Source: Lonicera japonica
Taxonomy: Eukaryota > Streptophyta > Magnoliopsida > Dipsacales > Caprifoliaceae
Length of the DNA: 64,000 nt
Reading direction: 5' to 3'
NCBI GenBank assembly: GCA_021464415.1
Contig: CM038471.1
Span: forward strand, 33,329,234-33,393,233
Shown: positions 11,546 to 24,259 of the stretch, piece after piece
How positions within the stretch are numbered: position 1 is the stretch's first letter
How the letters are laid out: each line of letters opens with the position of its first letter
Made by a program: the position numbers and the translations under genes
Notes under the pieces: generated by a model
What the model was told of the DNA's origin: nothing
Seen by the model: only the letters and a program-made list of their open reading frames with translations
Database searches by the model: none

Positions 11546-13574
11546 TGTGAACACTTCATTTTGCGACCCCCGCAAGAATCCCGAACTCCAAAAAAAATAA
11601 GCACGCATGCATGCACGAGCATTCCTAGATGCACATGTACTTTATTCATGTGATATAGGTCAAAGAAAAAAGCCGAAAGGACTCCCGGATGAGAAGTTAC
11701 AGAATTATTGAAATGTGCCGGAATTGAAAACCGTTAAAAATCCTGAAAACCTGTTACACATTTCTGATCATTCTCAAACTTTGAGAGTTGTTAGACATTA
11801 CCATGAGGAGTAGCATACCCGAAAATCAGCTCGATCCGATGGTCGAATCTCCGAAAATTCAAAAAATCATGAGTTTGTTTCGGGTGCTCAAATGGAGGTC
11901 TTCTCAAAGTTAAATGGTCAAAAGATTGGTCATTAGATAGGTCTTATCATGTAGAAGAATATATTCAAAGTTCAGCTTTGTCGGACATGGGATTTTCAAG
12001 AATCAATTTGTCTATCGTGCAATTCTAGTCGAAATGTCCTTCGTAGAAAATTAAAATAAATCTTGGCCTTCTCGAATTCTGATCGACCTCAAATTTGGAT
12101 ACAAGCTATAAAACCTTTGGAGGGAAAACATATCCAAAATTCAGAAAAATCCAACGGTTGAAAGTTCAATTGTCGAAGTTGTTGTACGCAAGTACGTTTC
12201 CTACACGAGAACAAACTATTTGTACCAAGCCAAGAAGACCGAGTCCTTTCTGAACTCCGATCGTCTCCAATTTTTTAGAGTCTAGAAGACTTATATTGGC
12301 AATACATATCCAAACAATTAGCATGATCCAAGGGTTATAACTTGACTTTTTGTACAAACAAGTAACCTTGTCTACAACAACTACATTTCCTATGCGAAAA
12401 CAAACTCTTCGTACCAATCAGAGAAAAAAGGGAACCTTCCCGAAATCTGATTGACCTGAAATTTTGACACGATCTAGAAGACTTCTATTCCAAATACATA
12501 TCGAAATATCAGGATGATCCAACGGTGGAAAAGTTTCGCAATATGCTCCAAGATTCCTAGTTGCAATATCTTTTCTTGCTCTCCAAGTATTTTTTTCAAC
12601 TATAAATAGACCTCCCTCCATTCATTATTTTCATCAACAATCAAGGGGATTTCGTGGTACACACCAAGAGATCCTTATTCTCTCCATCTAAGAGAGCTCA
12701 GGTATAATTTTCTCTCTCTTCTTTTATTTATTCGTCAGTTTTATAATTCATACTCTTGTCTGCATAATTTTTATAACTTGATAGCTTTTCAAAACCCTTT
12801 TTAAAATTGTTTTCAAAACCAAAGGCGTATAATAAACCCTAATCCAATTCCAAAATAGTATTATTACTTTCTTACTTTTTCAAAAGTCTGGATTAGCAGT
12901 ATTGTTATACGAAGGAATCGATAATTGCTATATATCCAATCTAACTCATAGATTGCGGTGTATATGTGATAAATACTCGATTATGAAAGCACTCTTGCCA
13001 TCTATACCGATTTAATCAATAGACTATGGTACAAGATCGGTTAACTTACCTCACATAATATCGAATATAAGATTCTACATTGAATTACTTTTCGAAAAGC
13101 CCAAAGCTTTACAAAATCACTTGTTTCATTGCATCTACTATTATCAAACTCTCTTTTTCAAATCACACACACACGCACACTTATTTTTAAAATCATAGGC
13201 GAATTAGGAAACACATCGTTTTTATCCCAACCCCAAAATCCCGATTTCTAAGGTAAGCACGAAAAGCTGTAAAGTAATAGCAAGAGCATGCAGGAATTGA
13301 ATTATAACACACGCATATCCTACTCAAGAGACCGAAAGGGCGAATTGGGTGCCTAACACCTTCCCGATTCGTAACTTAATCCCATCAACTAGTTTCGCAT
13401 ACATTGTGTATGAGAGGATATTTAGTTCATAGACACGTCTCTTTTACACAAACATTTTTGTTTGTTTAGTAAAATAAACTGGCGACTCTTATTCTTTTCA
13501 AAACCAATTTTCAAAGTAACAACGGAATCGCCGCCCACGAGGACCCTCGGGCGTCGAGAACGCGGGTCCTCACA
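11546..13574 (+). repeat. 5' LTR of the Tat/Ogre-like element
   Basis: 2029 bp, TG...CA ends, TATA box near 12601. Upstream of the TATA are long stretches shared with the 3' LTR. A block near 13334-13380 ('gggcgaattgggtgcctaacaccttcccg') is present in reverse in the solo LTRs at 10646 and 16601, showing shared ancestry. Confidence 0.88.
12601..12608 (+). promoter_or_regulatory. TATA box of the Tat-like 5' LTR
   Basis: TATAAATA followed by a C-rich and then ATTCATT-containing stretch. The same motif is at 28090-28097 in the 3' LTR. The transcription start is expected about 30 bp downstream. Confidence 0.6.
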
Positions 13575-13575
13575 G

Positions 13576-13594
13576 TGGCGACTCTACTGGGGAT
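13576..13594 (+). promoter_or_regulatory. Primer-binding site of the Tat-like element
   Basis: TGGCGACTCTACTGGGGA begins 2 bp after the LTR end. This motif is the usual PBS of Tat/Ogre lineages. Confidence 0.8.
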
Positions 13595-14899
13595 ACTTAA
13601 GAAAATTAGACTCTAAACAAGAGTAAAATATATATGGATAATTGTTTACGTTTGCATGCTTTCTTTTTGGGCCTTAGTCTTAGGATAACATAGATGCGAT
13701 TTAGGTGGATACCTTAATTCTCTTTTTGTTTGTAATAATTGTTTGAGAATTTTTTTTTCATAAATAAAAATTGAAAGTACTCAAACAAATCCTAAAGCGT
13801 TCATTATAATATACCTCCATAATTGTTATTTTGCACGCACTCATTATCATCATGCATTATTGCGAGTGTGAATTTATTCTATCAACCTTCGGGACTAAAG
13901 TCGTGACTAGGCCGTGGACTTGCAGTTCTACACAAGCCAAAAGTGCATGAGACCAATCTCCTTGGCCAAGTACCAAACTGAGGTATATCGAATGACGAGA
14001 ACACTTACGTACCCAGAATGTATATCAAATGGTCCTTCCACGTACTCGCCCTTGGAGTATATAGTAAGACCTAGCTAAATAGGAGGGAGCCTTAAACCTT
14101 ACCCCTTTCAACCACACTTGCATATAGGATGCGTCAGCCTAGTACACATGAATTTCTGCATGTTTTCTTGACCATCGGCCGTGAGATTAGTGAACAAAAA
14201 GCCTTGTCATACATACCAACTCTTGGTTTGGCAAGTACGGCTAGAGGCTGTCCAACCCCGTCCGTAGAAATCCCTCACTAAAACCTGTTAGTGAGAATTT
14301 TCCTGTTACTATTTTCATGAAAAGCAACTATAAAATGAGAGAACTTCCCGATTTTTAAAAAATATTTTTCAAAATATTTTTAAAAAATCGAGTCATTTTT
14401 TAAAATGAATTTTTCAAAAATGAATTTTTAAAATCAGAAGGTTATAAGGGCACTCCGGGAATTCATATTCCTACCCTAAACTTATCCACGGGGCTCTCAA
14501 GTTGTTGCCGTCGGTCTGTTTTCGCTAATCACCAAAAAGTGGCTTTTGATTTTATTTTCCTGTCGAGTCACAGTTTTTCGAGAATTATGCAACCCATGGC
14601 AAAATATTGATTTTTTGGTCAAATCCCCGACTTATTTCTCCCCATTCTTCACCACACTCCGATTATCAACTGCTGGTATGGTTGGCTAGGCTCTCAAAGA
14701 TTTAAACTAAACGACTCACGAGATTAGATTCACCACCGATCATACCTCCTCATTGTAACATCGAGCTACTACTTCATCAAACCGGGGTCGACAATACTGA
14801 GGGTAGTTATGGTGAAGCTTCTCATGCAGTGGGTCCGTCGTCGGGTCCCATTCTCCTGCAAGCTGAGGGTGGCACTTAACCTTTGAACACCTATATTAT
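13595..14899 (+). other. Non-coding leader of the Tat-like element
   Basis: Long untranslated stretch after the PBS. It is low in open frames and contains an alternating 'aaaatatttttcaaaatattttta' foldback near 14355-14395. No gene recognised. Confidence 0.5.
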
Positions 14900-15695
14900 C
14901 TAATTCATGACTTGACCCAATTTGTAGCCATCATAAAGGATCGCCAAGTGGCCACCCAAGCCCATCTTGAAGCCCTAATCGTTGTCAGAATACCTGCTGA
15001 ACCAAACAAATTCAATCCAAATCCATACCCAGCCTAAAGTAACCAAACCCGAGATCCAGTAGCTCCACCTAACATTCTCTAATACATTCTCCCAGTTCAT
15101 GCCAACATCACCCACCCACTTCTTGTGGCCCATGCTAACATCATTATACCATCGGCACAAGATCCCGAAACCGTCTGGTTGAACCCTAAACATAACCAAC
15201 CCCTTCAAAATCATAATTGTCAAGCCATCCTTGATGCAGATCATAATAGCTCCCCGAAGGCTAGCCTCACGATCATCGTTCACATACACTGAGGGTGCAA
15301 AGGGTATATGCACTGAGGGTTTCGACAAGAAGACCAGAATAACTCTCCGAAGACTAGCCTCACCATCATCGTTTGCATATGTTGAGGGTGTCGAGGGTAC
15401 ATCTATTGAGGGTATCGACAAGAAGACCCGAACAGCTCTCTAAAGACTAGCCTCTCTATTCATCATTCGCACTAAGAATGTCCTACTCACATCACCACGA
15501 CCCTGTTGTTGTCAGCAGAACCAAAAAATCCTGAAGGTAAAATCAAGTCAATCAATTAGTTTAGCAACTGAAAGCCCCCGCATCTCTCAAGAATCAAGCC
15601 TGTCCACACCCACTCCTGAAAATGCAGACCATCGGTAATCCTCCTAAGACTGTAAATATGGGAAAAAGCAGTAACTCGGATGAATTTTGATAGGC
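14900..15695 (+). pseudogene. Decayed gag-like region of the Tat-like element
   Basis: The plus-strand translation from about 14910 shows a short gag-like N-terminal stretch (H-D-L-T-Q-F-V-A, then a Q-V-A-T-Q-A-H-L-E-A segment) followed by a Pro/Asn-rich tract broken by several stops. Position after the leader and composition fit a Tat gag remnant, but no zinc knuckle is seen. A ~100-bp unit with the core 'gactagcctcaccatcatcg' repeats two to three times at 15245-15460. The minus-strand frame of 148 codons across 14975-15421 is the antisense of this region. The TRIM inserted just downstream. Confidence 0.4.
15245..15460 (+). repeat. ~100-bp tandem repeat, two copies and a partial third
   Basis: Each unit carries 'cgaagRctagcctcac', 'atcatcgtt', 'gagggt' and 'tcgacaagaagacc'. 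It lies in the gag-like region of the Tat-like element. Confidence 0.6.
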
Positions 15696-15700
15696 CAAAG

Positions 15701-15876
15701 TGTGAGGATCAAGCGCTTACCACTGCGCCAAAAGCTATAGCTGTTAATGAAGGTGCAACTTTATTTCCTTGTACCCAACGACCATTAGAGCGCCATGGCA
15801 TTAGATAACCTGCACACCAGATATACCCTCCGAATTCACCACGGAGAGGAGCGCAATTGTGGATTTACCTCCAACA
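15701..15876 (-). repeat. TRIM 3' LTR
   Basis: 176 bp. It differs from the other LTR (24316-24491) at only a handful of positions by eye. TG...CA ends. Confidence 0.85.
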
Positions 15877-15905
15877 ATCCCCCTCCCCACAATGGCGCGC
15901 CCCAG

Positions 15906-15914
15906 GTATCGAAC
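15906..15914 (-). promoter_or_regulatory. tRNA-like Pol III B box in the TRIM interior
   Basis: GTTCGATAC on the minus strand is a full match to the B-box core GWTCRANNC. It lies 23 nt inside the element from the PBS side. With the LTR A box it makes a SINE-head-like bipartite promoter that the copia insertion has pulled apart. Confidence 0.45.
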
Positions 15915-17778
15915 TCGTGACCTCCTCTGATACCAATTGTAGGTCGGAAAATACCCTAGAGGGGGGTGAATATGGTTTTTAAAACTTAATCGGATTTTTA
16001 AAAATGATTTAAAAATATTTGATGTCTATATTTATCAAGCAATCACGAACAAAATTAATTCCAAACACAATGAATAAATAGCACAATATAATAGAGCAAG
16101 AGATAGAAAGATTGAACCGATCGAAGTCGAAGATTTTTTGTCCGCACGGTTCGGCTTGTTCCCCTACTCCGCGCTCGATTAGTTCCCCGAGAATTTTCAC
16201 TATAACCGATCTCCTTCCGGGTGAAGATCAAACCTCTACAAGTGTATTCTTATCACACACTCTCACAAGTATTGAAAACACCTTCAATACTTTCACAAGA
16301 AATCCCTCTTGCTAATCTATGAGATACGCCTCTCACAATTATGATTCAAAATGAGTTTTGGTGACAAACACCAATGTACAATATCTCTCTTGTATATGAC
16401 AAAATACAAATGAAGCTCACACTAAGAGATATCAAAATTCATCAAAATATATAGCTCAAAAATGAAAGATTGATCAATTAAATGAATTGAATACTTGAAT
16501 AACTTTGTATATATGTAAAATGAGTTTGTAGAATGATTCAAGTGTATTAAAACATGTCTAAGATATCATATTTATAGCTTGCAAAACCATATGGCCATTG
16601 TGTGAGAATCCGCAAATGCGACCCCCCGGGTCTCGTCCCCGTTCGTGGTGGTCTGAAACGTCGGAAAGGATCCCGTCGTTCCATTTACTTGGAGTTTGTT
16701 TTGATAGTTGATATCGGGTGTCCCTACGTCTTTTCTAGATGCAAAGGAGTTCGTTCAGAGTCGCCAGTACGTTTTACGAGAAAACGGACAAAAAGGTTGT
16801 GTAAGGGGGAAGGCTATAGACAAGCCTTTCTTTACACGTTTGTCTGCGAAACCAGGATTCTATAGGGTTCGGGAACTATATTACGGTTTGGGAAGGTGTT
16901 AAGCACCCATTCCGCCCTTTCGGTCTCTAGTGGACTTATATCTTTATTCTATGTTGAAAAACTTGGATGCTTTTACCGATAGTCTACTACTTTCTAAAAG
17001 AAAACCCTAATTCTCGAAAAAAAACGGGAAAAAGGGGTGAAAACCTTTGTATTCCGAGATCCGATGTTTTTATAATTTAGAAGATGTAAATGACAAATGA
17101 CAAAAATCTTTTATTTTGAAAGAGTATTTCGTATTATTTCCTCAGATAATGACGGTTTTCTCGAGTTGTGATTATTTTTGGAAAAGTTCGGATCTTTATG
17201 TCGGGATTAATTCAATATGGAATTAGAACTCTTTGAGGAGAGTTTATCAGACACATCGCAGTCTATGAAAAAGACAGGATGTGTGGATTTTAATTCCTAG
17301 ATAAGTCTTTTATCGGTCCGGGGTTTGAAAACAGGGTTTATCCGGACGATAATGTACTTACTCTTCTGGTTTTGAAAGTGGTTTTATCAGGGTCTTTTGT
17401 GTCGAAAACGATAGACTATTTGTAACTTGACAATAAGTTTATTCAAATAAAACGTGGACAGAATAACAGAAGTAAAACAAGTACACAGATATCTAATTTT
17501 AAATACTAGAAGGGACTTTCTTTACCTTCCCGACGAGAATAATAATAAGAAAGAAAATATAATACGGCAGAGGGATCTCTGGCGATAATAATCTTCTCTT
17601 TCTTCAGATATTTCTGAGAAATCGATTCCAGAGACGGGACACGTCGAGTGTCGAGGATAGATTCGATAATTCTTCAGAAATAAGATAATAGTAGAAAAAT
17701 GCTTGATGAAAATCAGATTGAAGGCTCCAAATTCTCAGATTTCACTTGCTGCCTCCTTGAACCCTTGGGGGTGTTGGC

Positions 17779-17787
17779 CTATTTATA
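17779..17787 (-). promoter_or_regulatory. TATA box of the nested Tat-type LTR
   Basis: TATAAATAG on the minus strand. The outer copy of this LTR has TATAAAATG at the matching place (about 29775-29783). Confidence 0.55.
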
Positions 17788-17812
17788 CTGCTCGGAGAAG
17801 ATTGTCGCGCGA

Positions 17813-18081
17813 CATTTCCCCAAAAAAGGCAAGTGTCGCGCGACATTCCTGTTTGTCGCGCGACATTCCTGTATGTCGTGCGACATTCCTGTATGTCGTG
17901 CGACAAACGGCTGAAGTGATGGGTCCTGACACTGTGATGTGTCAGAAAGTGGTTGGTCGAGTGCAGAGAGGGATTGTCGCGCGACATAGAGGGATTGTCG
18001 CGCGACATTCCAATGATTGTCGCGCGACAATGTGATATGTCGTGCGACAATCTTTCATAAAAATAGGTTTGTCGCGCAACA
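17813..18081. repeat. Array of ~10 TGTCGCGCGACA palindromes in U3
   Basis: Perfect or near-perfect copies of the 12-bp palindrome start at 17813 and recur at irregular 16-40 bp spacing (with one longer gap) to 18081. Some carry one CG-to-TG change (TGTCGTGCGACA). Between copies the spacer 'ttcctgt(a/t)' recurs. Because the LTR runs on the minus strand, the array lies just upstream of the TATA box, the usual place for LTR enhancers. The outer copy (29796-30020) has the same array, more decayed. Confidence 0.8.
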
Positions 18082-19046
18082 AACCCCCCTGAGGTAGTTT
18101 CAGGTGCTTGGGTGGGTCCTGGACTCCAAAAGCAGTAGTTCTCGTAGGTCGTTAGGGTTCTTGCGGGGGTCACGGATCGGGGTGTCTACACATTGCGGAT
18201 GATTAAGAGAAGTTTTGGCTCCAAGGTATACATTTTCAAACTTTCCAACAGCTAGTTTTGACAAAAAAATTCAAAATTGTTTTGTTAATTTCTCTCAATT
18301 AGACCGTTGGATCATGCTCAAATTTTAGTCAAAATTGTCAGGAGCTGTTGTCTAACTACTGTAAAAATTTCAAAATGATCTGAATTCGGGAAGGCCTCCA
18401 TTTTACCGTTAGATCAAAACTGGGCAAAAATTGAGCGAATTTTAAACGAAAAATAAAAATATTTTTCCAATTTAATAATTTAGTTCCAAATAAAATTATA
18501 ATGATTTTTAAACCTCAAATATATGTTTTTAAGATACCTATTTTTATTATAGCTTAAAATATGATCATTTAAGATTAATATGAATTTATTTTGAAACCCG
18601 ATTTTTGTAAAATGATGTTTTTCAAATAAATTCAATTTCAAGTTAGTTTGAATCAATCTTTAAAAGATGCATGAATATGTTTGAGCTATAGGAATTTGAT
18701 CAATAAAGTATCTTTACATAAAATCTAAGAACTCACTCCATTTAATGATAATTCGAGTTTTCGTGATGCTTGATTTTCTTGTGCGTATCTTTACTTGTTT
18801 GATGTTCTTGATCCTTTCTTGGTTTTGATTCTTTGTAAAGCACATGGAGATCATTTGAGTTCATCTCTTGTGAGTGAAAGCATTTGTGGAGCTTTGTGTG
18901 AGAGTTTGACTATATCGGTTTTACGTCACACTTGGTTGGAAAAGATATCGGCTAATGGCTATCATCATTGGAATAACCGAGTTAAATAACACTATATTAA
19001 CTTATTGTAATTATCAAAATAAGATTAATTAACTTTAAGGTCAACA

Positions 19047-19405
19047 ATCTCTCCCTTTTTGATGATGACAATAGAGGTAATGTGTGTTTATAAAAAGATA
19101 ATAATTTTAAGCATATGAATAATATACTCCCCCTAAATAGGTGCATAGATAAAAATATACAAGCAATTATTAAAATGAAAAATACTTGCATAACACACAT
19201 AGTTCTCCCCCTTTTTCTTTATTAAAAAGTAGGGAATCAGTAATTATCAATCTAAAGCTGCAAAAATATTTGTTAGTACTCATAATAATGTGTACATTAA
19301 TGCAAGCAAATTTTATAAAATAAAAATAAAAGAAAATTAAGCATAAAATAATGTATGCTCAAAATTAAGCATTATCAATCCCTTTTATGAACTTTTTAGA
19401 ATAAA
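19047..19405 (-). other. 3' untranslated region and polypurine tract of the copia
   Basis: AT-rich, no open frame. On the minus strand AAAAAGGGAGAGA lies directly before the LTR start (about 19049-19061) and is the likely polypurine tract. Two further pyrimidine runs (near 19130 and 19207) could serve as extra tracts. There is no env-like reading frame, unlike some SIRE elements. Confidence 0.65.
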
Positions 19406-22400
19406 CTAGATATCACAAGCTCTAGTCATACCGAGTTCACGTCGAATAGTGCAAAAACGATCATCCGAAAGTGGTTTAGTGAATATATCCGCAAATTGCG
19501 ATTCGGTGCCAACGAATTCAATATCAACATCACCTTTTTGCACATGATAACGAATAAAATGATATCTTATCTCAATGTGCTTAGTACATGAGTGTTGTAT
19601 GGGGTTCTTGGTCAAACTTATGGCACTTGTGTTGTCACATTTAATGGGAATGTGGCTAAGACTAATTCCAAAGTCTTCTAGTTGTTGTTTAATATATAAA
19701 ATTTGTGCACAACAACTTCCGGCCGCCACGTATTCCGTTTCAGCCGTTGAAAGGGCCACCGAATTTTGTTTCTTACTTGACCAAGATACTAGTGCGTGTC
19801 CTAGAAAATGACATGTGCCACTAGTGCTTTTCCTATCGATTTTGCAACCTGCAAAATCCGCATCGGAATAACTTATTAGGTCAAATGTGTTTTCTCTTGG
19901 ATACCACAAACCCAATGAACTAGTACCGGAAAGATAACGGAAAATTCGTTTTACGGCAAATAAATGTGATTCTTTAGGATCCGCTTGGAATCGTGCACAA
20001 AGACATACACTAAACATAATGTCCGGTCTAGACGCCGTCAAATATAATAAACTACCAATCATACCTCGATATTTTTTGATGTCCACACTTTTACCTTTCT
20101 CGTCTTTGTCAAGTTTCAATGTTGAACTCATAGGAGTGCTCATGGATTTGGCTCCTTCCATGTCAAATTTCTTCAAAAGCTCATTCACATACTTCTCTTG
20201 ATTAATGAAGATGCCTTCTTTGTATTGTTTCACTTGTAATCCAAGAAAGTAGTTCATTTCTCCCATCATGCTCATTTCAAATTCTTTTTGCATACAAGTA
20301 GAAAATTCTTTGCAAAGATTGTCGTTAGTAGAACCGAATATAATATCATCAACATAAATTTGTACAAGTAGCATATCATTGTCATGATTTTTGATAAATA
20401 AAGTAGTATCAATTTTGCCTATAACAAAACCATTGTTAATTAAAAATGAACTTAATCTATCATACCATGCTCTAGGTGCTTGTTTTAAAGCATACAATGC
20501 TTTAGATAATTTAAATACATAATTCGGATAAATATGATTTTCAAAACCGGGAGGTTGTTTTACATAAACTTCCTCTTCAATAAAGCCATTCAAAAAAGCA
20601 CTTTTCACATCCATTTGATATAATTTAAAATTTTTAAAACATGAATAAGCAAGTAGCATGCGAATTGCTTCTAAACGAGCTACGGGTGCATATGTTTCTT
20701 CATAATCAATGCCATCCTCTTGATTGTATCTTTGGGCAACAAGTCTAGCTTTATTTCTAACAATAACACCATTTTCATCCTTTTTATTTTGAAATACCCA
20801 TTTAGTGCCTATAATAGTATGATCATTTGGTTTGGGAATAAGTGTCCATACTTTATTTCTCTCAAATTGATTGAGCTCTTCTTGCATAGCCATCATTCAA
20901 GATTCATCTTGTTCGACTTCATTTATATTTTTAGGCTCATATTGAGAAACAAATGCCACATTATTGCAAACATTTCTTAAGGATGATCTAGTCATGACCT
21001 TACTAGATGGCTCTCCAATAATTTGATCAATAGGGTGGTTGGACACAAATTTCTAACTCTTAGGTAAATCATTCGAGTTTTGCTCGGCCTTACTTTCTAT
21101 CTCTTTAGAAGAAGTTTGAGCACTCGATGGTTCTTCCTTAAATGTATCATTAATTTGTATATCCGAAACTTTTTGGATAATTTTAACATCATCATCGGAA
21201 TGCACTATGGGTGTAAAAGGATTAGATTCATCAAAGACAACATGCATAGATTCTTGAACAACTAAACTTTTCTTATTATAAACACGATAAGCTTTACTAT
21301 TAGTAGCATATCCAAAAAATATTCCTTCGTCGGATTTAGCATCAAATTTTTCTAAATGATCACGATCATTTAAAATAAAACATTTACAATCAAAAACCTT
21401 AAAATATGCAATATTAGATTTCTTGTAATTCCATAACTCGTAAGGTGTCTTATCTAACTTTTTACGAATAATAACACGATTAGTTACATAGCATGCGGTA
21501 TTAACGGCTTCCGCCCAAAAATATTCCGGTAAAGAATGCTCATGTAACATGGTTCTAGACATCTCTTAAAGAGATCTATTTTTCCTTTTAACCACACCAT
21601 TTTATTGAGGAGTTCTAGGTGCCGAAAAGTTATGATTAATACCATGCTCATCACAAAAATTCTCAATATCAATATTATCAAATTCTCTACCTCTATCACT
21701 TCCAACATGTATAATAGAAACACCCTTTTCATTTTGAACTTTTCTGCAGAATTTAGCAAATACATGAGGTGTTTCATTTTTATGAGCAAGAAAGAATACC
21801 CAAGTAAATCTAGAAAAATCATCAACAATCACAAAGGCATACAATTTACCACCTAAACTAGCAACCGAATTAGGTCCAAATAAATCTAAATGTAACATAT
21901 CAAGTGGTCTAGTAGTAGTAATATCTTTCTTAGATTTAAAGGAAGACTTGTGTTGTTTACCAAGTTGACATGCATCACAAATTCTATCTTTAGCAAATTT
22001 AGTCTTAGGCAATCCTTTAACTAGCTCTTTCTTAGACAATTTATGAATTAAATCCATATTAGCATGTCCTAGTCTTCTATGCCATAACCAAGATACATCA
22101 TTAACAGCGGATAAACATTTAACATCTTGTTGTGATAAATCATCAAGTTCGAGAGTATACACATTGTTAGTTCTATATGCAATAAGTAAAATTGAATCAT
22201 CACTAACATTCTTAACAATGCAACGATCGGATTTAAAAATCACTTCATAACCTTTATCACATAGTTGACTAATGCTAAGTAAATTATGCTTTAAACCATC
22301 AACAAGTAAAACATTATCAATATAAGAAGATTTATTACCAACCTTACCTATACCAATGATTTTGCCCTTGGCGTTATCCCCGAAAGTCACATTTCCTCCT

Positions 22401-24259
22401 TTCTTGGGAATAAGACTTAAGAAGTTGTTCTTGTCTCCCGTCATGTGCTTTGAGCAACCACTATCCAAGAACCACTTGGTTTTGCTTCCTTTGGCTTTCA
22501 AGCACACTTACACCATAACTTTAAGTAACTTCTCCTTTGGTACCCAAAATGTGTTGGGTCCCTTTGGGTTAGCAAACATAATGGTTCCTTTTGGAATCCA
22601 AGCAAGCTTCCTTTTAGGGAAACTTTCATTTCGATAAAAACAATGATCCACATAATAAGTATTTCTTCTACAATATGAGCAAACATGAGTAGGATCATGA
22701 GGTGTGTATGTTTTAAAAAAGTTTTTGTAGTCCTTTTGGTTGTCAATTTGGTTATAGCCCAAACCGGCTTTATCGAAAACACACCTTTGCATTCCTAATA
22801 ATTTATCCAAGTTATTCTTTCATTTGGTGAACTTGGCTAGACTATTAGTTAAGTCATCCACTTGATCTTTCAATTTGACATTTTCTAATACAAGTGAGTT
22901 TGGAGTTTCTTTCTCTTTTCCTTTCTTCAAGGTTTTATTTTCATTGTTCAAAAATACATTTTCTTTTTCAAAGTTTTCACACTTGCTAGAAATAATCAAA
23001 TTTTCCCTTTTGAGGCTTGCATACATTTTAGACAAATTTTTAAATTTTTTATGCAATTCCTCAAAAATATCATATAATTCTTCATAGTCATTCTCATCAT
23101 ATATATCATTATTAATAGAGGCATTATCATCACTAGATGAGTTATAAGAAAAGTGTACCTCATCGTCTCTTGCCATAAGGCAAAGATTTGCCGTTTCCTC
23201 ATCGCTAGAATCGGCATTGGACTCACCTTCTTCGGAATCACTCCAAGTGCCTTTGAGGGCGTGTCTTACTTGCTTGAAGGCTTTGTCTCTTTTGTCTCTT
23301 CTTTCCATTCTTCTAACCGGGCAATTTGTTTTGAAATGCCCTGGTTCATGACAATGGAAACACTTCTTTTCTTCCTCGTTTTTAACTCTTGGTTGAATAG
23401 ATTGATCATTGTTCCTTCTTGATGAAGGATCAAAGTTGTTTCCTTTTCCTTGAAACTTCTTCTTCTTAGCTAGAAATTTTATGAATTTTCTAGAAAGAAG
23501 AGCCATATCCTCATCTTCTATCATCAACTCTTCATCATTATCTAGTTGAGTTGCTTTGAGAGCTAGAGACGTTTTGGCTTTTGAATCACTTTCTTCTTCT
23601 CTTGCCAATTCCTTCTCATGGGTTTTAAGTGAACCCAAGAGTTCATCCATGCTTAGCGTCTTGAGATTCTTGGCTTCTTGAATAGCCGTTACTTTGGGTC
23701 TCCATTTCTTGTGAAGAGTTCTAAGAATCTTTCGAATCTTATCCTCATTAGAATATTCCTTTCCAAGAAGATCTAAAGCATTAGTAATAATAGAGAACAT
23801 ACTATACATAGAAGCAAGTAATTCATTAGGCTCCATTTTAAAAAGTTCATAATCATGAACGAGCATATTAATGTTATCATCCTTAACTTGTGAAGTTCCT
23901 TCATAGGCAACTTCTAATTTATCCCAAATTTCTTTAGCGATTTTACAACTAGAACTCTTGTTGTATTCATCTATAGTTAATGCACAATGTAGAGCATTCA
24001 AGGCTTTAGCATTAAATTAAATTTTCTTAATATCATTCTCATCATATTCGGAAATAGATTTAGGAGTGACTATACCCTTTTCATCGGTTTTGGTAATTTC
24101 ATAAGGTCCAATGAGTGTAACCTTCCATTGTTCAAAATCACTAGCTTGAAGAAAAGTACACATACGACTTTTCCAATAACTATAATTTTTGCCATCAAAT
24201 AGAGGTGGTCTAGTGGTGGAAGAACCTTCATTAATTTCGGTTCCTTGATAAATAGACAT
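19406..24259 (-). pseudogene. Copia gag-pol polyprotein with seven nonsense codons, no frameshift
   Basis: One continuous reading frame from ATG at 24259 to the natural stop at 19406. In order: gag; zinc knuckle C-F-H-C-H-E-P-G-H-F-K-T-N-C (near 23340); protease with D-S-G-C-S-K-H-M; GAG-pre-integrase W-H-R-R-L-G-H; integrase ending in a broken P-Q-stop-N-G motif; RT with Y-V-D-D; RNase H ending in D-I-F-T-K-P-L. Stops lie at 24017, 22820, 22508, 21602, 21566, 21053 and 20897 (lowest coordinate of each). All are in the same frame, so no net indel has occurred in 4.9 kb. Where the usual residue is known it is Gln or Trp, which points to C-to-T or G-to-A change. The product would have copied and integrated the element; it is now dead. 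Confidence 0.92.

Larger units (their letters stand above)
16601..18190 (-). mobile_element. Tat-type solo LTR nested in the copia LTR
   Basis: 1590 bp, flanked by a perfect TSD CATTG (16596-16600 and 18191-18195). On the plus strand it reads TGTGAGAATCC...GTGTCTACA. Comparison with the Tat-like LTR start and end shows its sense strand is minus. It is the intact relative of the outer solo LTR at 10646-30122. Its TATA box is at 17779-17787 on the minus strand, and immediately upstream of it lies an array of CpG-rich 12-bp palindromes. No PBS or interior is present. Confidence 0.88.
15938..19046 (-). repeat. 3' LTR of the copia element, with nested solo LTR
   Basis: About 1514 bp of LTR after removing the nested insert (16601-18190 plus one TSD copy). 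It is homologous to the solo LTR at 186-1814 along its whole length. Confidence 0.88.

Noticed and set aside
12166..12621. Minus-strand frames in the Tat-like LTR, seen again at 27689-28110
   Set aside because: They lie antisense in LTR sequence, differ between the two LTRs and match no protein family.
14975..15421. 148-codon minus-strand frame
   Set aside because: Antisense of the repeat-containing gag-like region; no domain recognised.
17813..18081. Regularly spaced repeats resembling a CRISPR array
   Set aside because: Plant nuclear DNA, irregular spacers, no cas genes; better explained as U3 repeats of an LTR.
186..19046. The two long copia LTRs as ends of one giant element
   Set aside because: They are in opposite orientation and 186-1814 has its own perfect TSD (ATTAT), so they are separate insertions.
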